This document shows, in pieces, positions 5,701 to 11,742 of a stretch of 12,773 nt of DNA. The translations under genes were made by a program, and so were the position numbers. The notes beneath the pieces are model-generated. The model was not told where the DNA came from. It saw nothing but the letters and a program-made list of their open reading frames with translations, and did no database searches. Each line of letters begins with the position of its first letter. Within the stretch, counting starts at the first letter, position 1. Source of the stretch: an uncultured Bacillota bacterium (lineage in GTDB: Bacteria > Bacillota > Clostridia > Oscillospirales > Oscillospiraceae); assembly GCA_947383275.1 (NCBI GenBank), contig CANDCW010000072.1, positions 1 to 12,773 of the forward strand. Reading direction: 5' to 3'.

Positions 5701-7485
5701 ATGAACTTCAAGAATATGTCCATTAAGAAAAGCTTAATTGTAGGCTTCGGTACAACAATCCTGATTTCCGCCATAATCATCATTACCTCGTTGCTTATGA
5801 TGAGTTCGCAAAAGCGTGCCTATCAGGATATTATCGAACACTATGTAAGGACCAATACGCTGGTTGCCAACTGCCGGATTGACTACAATATTGCCGCCCG
5901 CTACTTGCGGGATGTGGCCCTGTCCGGCGATGTGAGCAAGCTCGCCACGGTTACCACTAAGCTGGATGAGCTCAGCGCGGGAGTGCAGGATATGCAGGAT
6001 GCCTACCCTGAGGAAGTGAAGGACCGTACCCTGCTCAACGATTTTACCAATACCCTGAACAGTTGGTCCAAAGAGGCCAATGAGATTGCTACTGTTGTGC
6101 GTACGGATCGAAACAAGGCTGCGGAGATGATCGTCAGCACGTGCGCCCCTGCGCTGGATAAGGCTGCCGCTGCCGGCACCAAGCTGGCGGAGGATCTGCA
6201 GGCCAGACAGGACGATATCATTGTGGAGCAGAACCGGACCTCTACTATTGGCATTGCCATTATTGTCGGTGTTATGGTGGTTGCTACGCTGGTGGTATTG
6301 ATGATGGCCACCAAGATCATCCGGAGCATTGTAGAGCCCAGTACCCAGGTCCGCAATGCGCTGGTGGGCTTCAGCCAGGGCAATCTGGCAGTGCCTGTGG
6401 ACTACACCGGCAAGAACGAACTGGGCGAGATGTGCGACGCCCTGCGTACCAGCCAGAACGTCCTGGGCGGGGTGATTAGCGACACCTGCCGGCTGCTGGA
6501 AGAGATGGGCGCGGGCAATTTCAACGTACGTACCAAGGATGAGAAAATGTATGTGGGGGCCCTGAGCAAGATCCTGACCTCTATGAGGGAGATTAACCGT
6601 AGCATGAGCGACGACCTGATTCAGATCAGCCAGTCTGCAGACCAGGTGGCCGCAGGCTCCGACCAGGTGTCCAACAGCGCCCAGTCCCTGGCGCAGGGCG
6701 CCACCGAGCAGGCCAGTTCTGTTCAGGAGCTGTCCGCCACCATTACCGATATTTCCGAGAACGCCAAGAAGACAGCCAAGGCCGCCGAAGAAGCAGGCCA
6801 GTCCGTCCACGAGGCTGGAAGCCAGCTGGCGACCAGCGTGGAGTATGTCAAGCAGCTGAATGTTGCAATGGATAACATCTCCAGCTCCTCTCAGGAGATC
6901 GGAAAGATCATTGCTACCATTGAGAACATTGCTTTCCAGACTAATATTCTGGCCCTGAACGCCGCCGTTGAGGCCGCCCGTGCCGGTTCTGCGGGCAAGG
7001 GCTTCGCCGTGGTCGCCGATGAGGTGCGCAACTTGGCTACCAAGTCTGATGAAGCGGCCAAGGCTACGAAGGATCTGATTGACGGCTCCATTAACGCGGT
7101 CCGCGAGGGCACTGAGGCGGTTGGTAAGGTCACTGACTCCCTGCAGCGCACCAACGAGCTGACCGCCGGCGTCACCGGCATGATGGTGACCGTAGTAGAG
7201 GCCGTGGAGAATCAGACCCAGGCCATTATACAGGTGACCGAGGGCATCGACCAGATCTCCGCCGTGGTTCAGACTAACTCCGCCACCAGCGAGGAGTCCG
7301 CTGCCGCCAGCGAAGAGCTGTCCAGCCAGGCTGCGCTGATGAAGGAACTGCTGTCCCGGTTCAAGCTGCGTCAGGATGGCTACAGCTACAAACCCCAGGC
7401 GTCTTCCGCCCCTGTTTCCAGCTGGAGCGGCGACGATGACGACAGCTACGTCGGTTCTGATTCCTTCTCCAGCGCCAAGTATTAA
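5701..7485 (+). CDS. methyl-accepting chemotaxis protein with 4-helix-bundle sensor domain
   Basis: This is a membrane chemoreceptor that senses a ligand outside the cell and controls CheA kinase through CheW, steering flagellar rotation. The 594-residue product has TM1 (about 12-34), an extracytoplasmic four-helix-bundle ligand domain (about 35-178, 4HB_MCP type), TM2 (about 181-203), a HAMP domain (about 204-257) and a second HAMP-like helix pair (about 264-303). A long coiled-coil signalling domain (about 304-555) follows. The kinase-control hairpin tip is intact, at residues 408-430 with I-E-N-I-A-F-Q-T-N-I-L-A-L-N-A-A-V-E-A-A-R-A-G, so it should signal. Gln/Glu-rich helices before and after the tip carry likely methylation sites. 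The C-terminal tail (556-594) is flexible, Ser/Asp-rich and lacks a CheR-binding pentapeptide of NWETF type. The start ATG has GGGAGGA 7 nt upstream. The ligand cannot be predicted. Confidence 0.95.
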   Translation: MNFKNMSIKKSLIVGFGTTILISAIIIITSLLMMSSQKRAYQDIIEHYVRTNTLVANCRIDYNIAARYLRDVALSGDVSKLATVTTKLDELSAGVQDMQDAYPEEVKDRTLLNDFTNTLNSWSKEANEIATVVRTDRNKAAEMIVSTCAPALDKAAAAGTKLAEDLQARQDDIIVEQNRTSTIGIAIIVGVMVVATLVVLMMATKIIRSIVEPSTQVRNALVGFSQGNLAVPVDYTGKNELGEMCDALRTSQNVLGGVISDTCRLLEEMGAGNFNVRTKDEKMYVGALSKILTSMREINRSMSDDLIQISQSADQVAAGSDQVSNSAQSLAQGATEQASSVQELSATITDISENAKKTAKAAEEAGQSVHEAGSQLATSVEYVKQLNVAMDNISSSSQEIGKIIATIENIAFQTNILALNAAVEAARAGSAGKGFAVVADEVRNLATKSDEAAKATKDLIDGSINAVREGTEAVGKVTDSLQRTNELTAGVTGMMVTVVEAVENQTQAIIQVTEGIDQISAVVQTNSATSEESAAASEELSSQAALMKELLSRFKLRQDGYSYKPQASSAPVSSWSGDDDDSYVGSDSFSSAKY

Positions 7486-7519
7486 ACGAAGCGGGCGCCG
7501 CAGACGCGTGCCGTAATGG

Positions 7520-7548
7520 ATATGGCGCCCCGGTTCGGGGCGCCATAT
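7520..7548 (+). terminator. strong hairpin after the chemoreceptor gene, lacking a T-tract
   Basis: A perfect 13-bp, G+C-rich stem (7520-7532 with 7536-7548) with a GTT loop lies 34 nt after the chemoreceptor stop codon. The T-run expected for intrinsic termination is missing on the plus strand, where TCGTGA follows. It may be a partial terminator, an mRNA 3'-end stabiliser or a processing site. Confidence 0.55.
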
Positions 7549-7561
7549 TCGTGATTCACGA
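7549..7561 (+). repeat. short perfect palindrome before the FtsA-like gene
   Basis: TCGTGA and TCACGA flank a single T, immediately after the hairpin and 4 nt before the ribosome binding site GGGAGGT. It could be an operator half-site pair or fold into the translation initiation region; it may also be chance. Confidence 0.3.
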
Positions 7562-7580
7562 CCATGGGAGGTGCAGCTGG

Positions 7581-9626
7581 ATGGTGAAAAGAAAGCCCCA
7601 GGACAGCGGCCTGATTTTTGCTCTGGACATCGGGACCCGCAGCATCATTGGAGTGGCGGGCCGGGTAGTGGATGAGCGCTTTCAGGTTTTAGCGATTGAA
7701 AAGGAAGAACATGGCAAGCGCGCCATGCTGGATGGCCAGATTGAGGACATCGCCCAAGTGGCCAAGGTAGCGCGCCGGGTGACAGACCGCATGGAGGAAA
7801 AACTGGACTGTGCCCTGGAACGGGTATGTGTGGCTGCGGCCGGCCGCGCCCTGCGTACCGAGCAGGGCAGCTACACCATGGAATTTCCTGAAGTCACCCG
7901 TGTGACCAACGATACCATCGGCAGGCTTGAGAGCGGCGCGGTAGCGGAGGCTGAGGCGATGCTGGGGCAGGTCCAGGAGGGCGAACGGCGATTTTACCTG
8001 GTGGGTTATACCGTGGCCGGTTACCACTTGGACCACTATCCTATGTCCACACTGCGCAACCACAACGGGCGGGAGTTGGAGGCTACAGTGGTGGCTACCT
8101 TCCTCCCGAGGGAGGTGGTGGAGAGTCTGTACGCTGTGATGGAGGCGTCAGGGCTGGAAGTAGCCAGCCTGACGCTGGAGCCCATTGCCGCGCTCAACGC
8201 GGCTATCCCCGCTGATTTGCGCCTGCTGAACCTGGTGCTGGCCGACATCGGAGCGGGCACTTCGGACATTGCGGTGTGCCGGGATGGCGCCGTAGTAGGT
8301 TACACGATGGCTACCATTGCTGGCGATGAGATTACCGAAGAGCTGATGCGGCGTTTTTTAGTCCCCTTTGCCACAGCGGAACGAATGAAAACCCAGATGG
8401 GGGCGGCGAATATTACCTACCGGGATGTCTTGGGGCTGGAGCAGTCTATCCCCGGAGAACTGGTGCGGGAAACCGTCCGTCAGCCGGCTCAGATGTTGGC
8501 GCAGGAAATTGCCCAGCGGGTGACTGCCCTCAACGGCGGCGCCCCCTCGGCCCTGTTTCTGGCGGGGGGCGGCAGCAAGCTGGAGGGTCTTCGGGATCTG
8601 GTGGCGGAGGCGCTGGAGATGGAGGAAAACCGGGTGGCTCTGGCGGGCAACAATTATGAAATGACCGCATTCTCCGACAGCTATGAACTGAACGATCCCG
8701 AACTGGCCACACCCCTGGGCATTGCGGTGTCTGCGGGGTTGGGGCTGATTAGCGACAGCTACCGGATCATGCTCAACGGCAAGCCTGCCAAGCTCTTCCG
8801 CAGCGGTGCGCTTACCGTGTTGGAACTGCTGATGATGAACGGGTACAGCTCGATTGACTTGCTGGGGCGGACGGGAAAGAGCCTGAGCGTTACAGTGGAT
8901 GGGCAGCGGATGCTGTTCCGGGGTGAACCGGCGTCACCGTGTGTTCTGCTGCTCAACGGGACAGAGGCCGTCCCTTCCGCAGTGGTCTATGCCGGGGACA
9001 GCATTGAGTTTACTCCGGCAGTGTCCGGGGTGCCCGCGCAAAAAACGGTGAAAGATTTGCTGGGAGCGGATTTTACCGGGGGCGTCACCGTGAACGGGCG
9101 GCTGGTAGACCTGGATACCCGGCTGAGCACTGGTGACCAGATTGTCACATCAACACGGCCTGTCCGTCCGGCCCATAGGCCGGAGTACCCCAAAGCGGAG
9201 CCGCAGCGTCAAACCGTCCCCCCGGCCGTCCGGCCTGAACGGGAGGCTCCCAAGGCAGAATCTCCCCTTTCTCCCAACGTAAAGCCCGCCGAGGCTTTCG
9301 CTGTTCCGCTGGAGGCCCCACGGATAGCGCCAACCCCGGCGGAAGTACACCCGGCCCAGTCTGATTTTCGGGAGAAAACAGCGCCTCCGGCTGATCGGGA
9401 AAGCAAAACCGGACCCTCGCTGCAAGTAATGCTGAATGGGAAGGCCCTTATTCTTCCGGGAAAACCGGAAGGGGTTCCCTACTATGTGATGGATCTGTTG
9501 GAACACTCCGAGATCGATTTTGAACACCTGGACCGGGGCGTAGAGCTGCAGGTCAACGGGCAGGAGTGTGCGTTCAGTCAGGAGCTGCGCGCCCAGGATA
9601 ACGTTGTTATCCAATATTTGGAATAA
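7581..9626 (+). CDS. FtsA/PilM-type actin-like ATPase with beta-grasp-like C-terminal extension
   Basis: FtsA-type proteins are actin-fold ATPases that anchor polymers or machines to the inner membrane face. The first ~390 of 681 residues carry the family marks: phosphate-1 loop ALDIGTRS (14-21), an inserted 1C/SHS2 subdomain (about 80-165), phosphate-2 loop ADIGAGTSDIAV (221-232) and adenosine motif LFLAGGGSKLEGL (325-337). Ordinary FtsA is about 420 residues and ends in a membrane-binding helix. Here residues 395-525 and 614-681 instead hold repeated segments of beta-grasp/ubiquitin-like appearance: I-M-L-N-G-K at 396-401, V-M-L-N-G-K at 616-621, and x-L/V-N-G followed by G/Q-D-x-I/V near 457, 503 and 657. 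A Pro-rich linker (about 526-612) separates them. Start chosen at ATG 7581, with GGGAGGT 8 nt upstream; the in-frame GTG at 7551 lies inside the palindrome and lacks such a site. It forms an operon with the membrane protein 17 nt downstream. The actin-like fold is certain, but division, pilus or another role is undetermined. Confidence 0.88.
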   Translation: MVKRKPQDSGLIFALDIGTRSIIGVAGRVVDERFQVLAIEKEEHGKRAMLDGQIEDIAQVAKVARRVTDRMEEKLDCALERVCVAAAGRALRTEQGSYTMEFPEVTRVTNDTIGRLESGAVAEAEAMLGQVQEGERRFYLVGYTVAGYHLDHYPMSTLRNHNGRELEATVVATFLPREVVESLYAVMEASGLEVASLTLEPIAALNAAIPADLRLLNLVLADIGAGTSDIAVCRDGAVVGYTMATIAGDEITEELMRRFLVPFATAERMKTQMGAANITYRDVLGLEQSIPGELVRETVRQPAQMLAQEIAQRVTALNGGAPSALFLAGGGSKLEGLRDLVAEALEMEENRVALAGNNYEMTAFSDSYELNDPELATPLGIAVSAGLGLISDSYRIMLNGKPAKLFRSGALTVLELLMMNGYSSIDLLGRTGKSLSVTVDGQRMLFRGEPASPCVLLLNGTEAVPSAVVYAGDSIEFTPAVSGVPAQKTVKDLLGADFTGGVTVNGRLVDLDTRLSTGDQIVTSTRPVRPAHRPEYPKAEPQRQTVPPAVRPEREAPKAESPLSPNVKPAEAFAVPLEAPRIAPTPAEVHPAQSDFREKTAPPADRESKTGPSLQVMLNGKALILPGKPEGVPYYVMDLLEHSEIDFEHLDRGVELQVNGQECAFSQELRAQDNVVIQYLE

Positions 9627-9643
9627 TGATGGAGTGATCTGTT

Positions 9644-10558
9644 TTGAAAAGAAGGAAGAAGACAAAAGCGGAGAATGTTGAAAACGGTGAAGCCACCGGG
9701 AAGAAGAAAAAGGGCGGCAAGAAAAAGCTGCTCCTGATTCCTATTGCGCTGGTGCTGGTGGCCGCCATTGCGGCGGTAGTTGTCATGTTTGTATTGCCCC
9801 GCTTCGGAATCAACCTGATTGGCGGAGGCGATGACAGCGAACAGCTGGAGGAACCCCTGCCCAAAAAGGGGGTAGAGGCTTACACTGTGGGGGAGGACAC
9901 CACAGTTTCTCTGGATACGATTCTGGAGGAGGGCGATGGGGAATTGCTGGCCATGCGCAGTCCGGGAAAGGCAGAGGAAGATGTGGACACCAGATTTACC
10001 TACATTTATGAGCTGAATACCTTTGCTGATGTAGTGAATCGGTACGTGGATGTGCTGATGGACAGCGAGCAGGGGTTTTACCTCACCGACGAGGCGTACG
10101 TGATCCAAGAGGAGCGCCCGGAGTTCCAGGATGCCGAGGGGGCGTTGATTCTGGCGCGTCCCGCTGTTGAGGAGGGGCATGTATTCCAGCTGGTTATTGG
10201 CTGGTCCCAGGCCAGCAATAACCTTGCGGTCCGCGTCTCCGCGCCTGAGGGCAGCGTCACCCATCCGAAGAAAGAGGAGGGCCCAAGCCAACCCGAACCC
10301 TCCAACGTCAGTATCCAGATGGAGCAGCTCCGGACTATGACGCCCGCCCAGCTGGGGCTGCCGGGGGCCTCGATGGACGACTATACGGTTTTCCCCATTG
10401 ACGGCTTTGTAAAGGTGGACAACATAGAGTGCCGCCGCTTTAACGTCTATGAGAAGGGGAGCACAGGCTCCATCGCGGGGACCTATCTGATTAGCACGGA
10501 CTCCCAACATGTTTATGTCCTTGATCCCAATACCAATCAGGTAAGCACAATTCGCTGA
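9644..10558 (+). CDS. single-pass membrane protein of unknown family, partner of the FtsA-like ATPase
   Basis: I do not recognise a family. The 304-residue product begins with a strongly basic cytoplasmic tail (Lys/Arg-rich, residues 1-28), has one transmembrane segment (about 29-52) and then a mainly acidic extracytoplasmic region of about 250 residues. Two parts of that region look folded: about 78-250 and, after a Pro/Ser-rich linker (about 205-222), a C-terminal part (about 225-304) ending in strands such as G-T-Y-L-I-S-T-D-S-Q-H-V-Y-V-L-D. The start is TTG at 9644, preceded by GGAG (9631-9634). An ATG at 9628 runs straight into a stop, so TTG is the only reasonable start. The 17-nt gap to the FtsA-like gene indicates co-transcription. 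Its basic tail and single span suggest it could bring the FtsA-like protein to the membrane, as bitopic partners do in PilM/PilN-type pairs; this is inference from order and topology only. Confidence 0.82.
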   Translation: MKRRKKTKAENVENGEATGKKKKGGKKKLLLIPIALVLVAAIAAVVVMFVLPRFGINLIGGGDDSEQLEEPLPKKGVEAYTVGEDTTVSLDTILEEGDGELLAMRSPGKAEEDVDTRFTYIYELNTFADVVNRYVDVLMDSEQGFYLTDEAYVIQEERPEFQDAEGALILARPAVEEGHVFQLVIGWSQASNNLAVRVSAPEGSVTHPKKEEGPSQPEPSNVSIQMEQLRTMTPAQLGLPGASMDDYTVFPIDGFVKVDNIECRRFNVYEKGSTGSIAGTYLISTDSQHVYVLDPNTNQVSTIR

Positions 10559-10575
10559 CCGGCAAAAGTCACACT

Positions 10576-10602
10576 TAAGAAACGGGCCAGTCCTGCCGAT
10601 AT
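10576..10602 (+). promoter_or_regulatory. sigma-28 (sigma-D/FliA) promoter of the YjfB-family gene
   Basis: TAAG (10576-10579) and GCCGATAT (10595-10602) are separated by 15 nt. The -10 box equals the Bacillus sigma-D consensus and the -35 box differs in its last base. The predicted start near 10609 gives a leader of about 40 nt to the motility gene. Together with the fliD promoter this is the second such site in the window. Confidence 0.85.
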
Positions 10603-10650
10603 TCTGATTGGAGCGACAACCCTATACTGCATAGAAGGGAGAGAACGTCT

Positions 10651-10821
10651 ATGGTAGAGGATATTATGGGCATGAAAATGGCTCAGCTGCAGACCAATTA
10701 CAGCTATGGCCTGCTGAAGCGGTCCATGGACGATGCCGAGAGTCAGGCCATATCCCTGATTAACGACATGGTGGCTGCCGTGCCTGCCCCCGCCCAGTAT
10801 GGCTTTGACACATGGGCATAA
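10651..10821 (+). CDS. small YjfB-family putative motility protein
   Basis: This 56-residue protein begins MVEDIMGMKMAQLQTN and has a helical core with an L-L-K-R-S-M-D-D-A-E-S-Q-A pattern at residues 21-33. It resembles the small YjfB motility family of Bacillus and Clostridia (short N-terminal M-D-I-like segment, conserved K-x-M-D helix, helical tail). The biochemical role of that family is not well established. The placement directly behind a near-consensus sigma-28 promoter, with AAGGGAG (10635-10641) in front of the ATG and a strong terminator behind, shows that it is a real gene and most likely expressed with late flagellar genes. There is no signal peptide or membrane segment. It forms a single-gene transcription unit, although upstream transcription may also run in because no terminator is visible after the preceding membrane protein gene. 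Confidence 0.85.
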   Translation: MVEDIMGMKMAQLQTNYSYGLLKRSMDDAESQAISLINDMVAAVPAPAQYGFDTWA

Positions 10822-10847
10822 CACGGACTGAATCGTTCCAAAACCAG

Positions 10848-10882
10848 AAAGCGGCGTGAGGGCATCCCTCGCGCCGCTTTTT
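10848..10882 (+). terminator. intrinsic terminator of the YjfB-family gene
   Basis: The stem is G+C-rich: 10851-10862 pairs with 10866-10877 through one G:U wobble, extended by three A:T pairs (10848-10850 with 10878-10880). The loop is CAT and a run of five T (10878-10882) follows. It lies 26 nt after the stop codon and is a textbook rho-independent terminator. Confidence 0.93.
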
Positions 10883-10907
10883 GCAGCATCAAAAGGGGAA
10901 TAGGGAC

Positions 10908-11630
10908 ATGCGTGAATATGAGTTGCTGTTTACGGGCTGGGACGCGCCGATGCTGAGGGCCTGCCTTCAGGGGTGCATGGGCCGGGTAACTGCCTGGGGA
11001 GGGGAGAGCGCCCTGGCCTCCATTGGAGATTTTTGCTTCCTCGGGGGGAGGCCTGTTCCAGAGCTGGTCAAGCGGGCGGAGGCGCCCATTTTGGTCCCCT
11101 GTGGTGAGGGATGGGGGGAACAGATCATTGCTGTCCTTGGGGAGGGAGCGGCCCCCTTTACCCGATACGCCGCCCGGTGTACGCCGGAGTGTTTCAATTC
11201 TAGCAAGCTCTTTCACTTTACAAATGCTGTTCCCCATGGATTTTCTGTGAGAGAAATTAACAAGGCGATGTACTTTACACTGATGGAACAGAAGTGGTCC
11301 AGGGATCTGTGTGGCTGTTTCGAGGATGAGGAGGACTTTCTGAAACGGGGACTGGGTTTTGTGGCCACGCAGGGCGGCATGCCAGTGGCGGGGGCGGCCT
11401 CCTACGCCGTCTGCGATGGCGCGATTGAGATTGAAATCGATACCCGGCCGGATTTCCGACGTATGGGGCTGGCTGCCGCCTGCGGGGCAAAGCTGATTCT
11501 GGAATGCCGAAAACGGGGCCTATACCCCGGCTGGGACGCCCACGACCGGCGGTCCCTGTCCCTGGCGGAAAAACTGGGATACCAGCTGGAGCGGCCCTAC
11601 ACGGCCTATTGGGTAAGGCGGCAGGCATAA
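10908..11630 (+). CDS. GNAT family N-acetyltransferase (GNAT_acetyltran / ZmaR-like type)
   Basis: GNAT enzymes transfer an acetyl group from acetyl-CoA to an amine on a small molecule or protein. The 240-residue product matches the two-lobed type in which a degenerate N-terminal lobe (about 1-125) precedes a canonical GNAT core (about 125-235). The core shows the acetyl-CoA-binding region around residues 182-192, with R-P-D-F-R-R-M-G-L-A-A (R/Q-x-x-G-x/A pattern), preceded by strand I-E-I-E-I-D. Near the end are a D-A-H-D-R-R-S-L-S-L-A-E-K-L-G-Y segment and a Tyr/Trp-rich tail typical of the family. The related zwittermicin-resistance proteins belong to the same Pfam group, but the substrate here cannot be inferred. 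The ATG at 10908 has AAGGGG (10893-10898) 9 nt upstream. An in-frame TTG at 10881 falls in the T-run of the terminator and is unlikely. Only 25 nt separate the start from that terminator, so its own promoter is not obvious. Confidence 0.88.
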   Translation: MREYELLFTGWDAPMLRACLQGCMGRVTAWGGESALASIGDFCFLGGRPVPELVKRAEAPILVPCGEGWGEQIIAVLGEGAAPFTRYAARCTPECFNSSKLFHFTNAVPHGFSVREINKAMYFTLMEQKWSRDLCGCFEDEEDFLKRGLGFVATQGGMPVAGAASYAVCDGAIEIEIDTRPDFRRMGLAAACGAKLILECRKRGLYPGWDAHDRRSLSLAEKLGYQLERPYTAYWVRRQA

Positions 11631-11656
11631 AAAAGTGTTCCAGGGGAAATTTATGC

Positions 11657-11685
11657 TTGACAAGGAGAAAGAATTGTCCTATGAT
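11657..11685 (+). promoter_or_regulatory. strong sigma-A promoter of the copper ATPase gene
   Basis: A perfect TTGACA (11657-11662) and TATGAT (11680-11685) are spaced by the ideal 17 nt. The 17-nt spacing argues for a repressor-controlled promoter rather than a MerR/CueR-type one, which usually has 19-20 nt. Transcription would start near 11692, about 50 nt before the ATG. Confidence 0.85.
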
Positions 11686-11694
11686 AGATATACC

Positions 11695-11712
11695 CCACCC
11701 CGGGGGGGGTGG
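11695..11712 (+). promoter_or_regulatory. CsoR-like copper operator at the transcription start
   Basis: The inverted repeat CCACCCC (11695-11701), N4 (GGGG), GGGGTGG (11706-11712) lies across the predicted transcription start. Known operators of the copper-sensing repressor CsoR have the same plan, a C-rich arm, a short spacer and a complementary G-rich arm, as in the mycobacterial site with CCCACCCC and GGGGTGGG arms. No csoR gene is visible in the window. Confidence 0.65.
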
Positions 11713-11742
11713 CAACCGAGACCGGTAAAGTTGGTGATTGAT

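Noticed and set aside
6743..6752. CCGATAT box inside the chemoreceptor gene, resembling a sigma-28 -10 element
   Set aside because: No TAA-type -35 box lies 15 nt upstream and the site is deep in conserved coding sequence.
5734..6810. A 358-codon minus-strand open frame under the chemoreceptor
   Set aside because: Shadow of a secure chemoreceptor gene; composition is typical of antisense translation.
9578..10510. A 310-codon minus-strand open frame opposite the membrane protein gene
   Set aside because: The plus strand has operon spacing, a basic tail and a clean membrane span. The antisense frame has no ribosome binding site or motif and overlaps the end of the FtsA-like gene.
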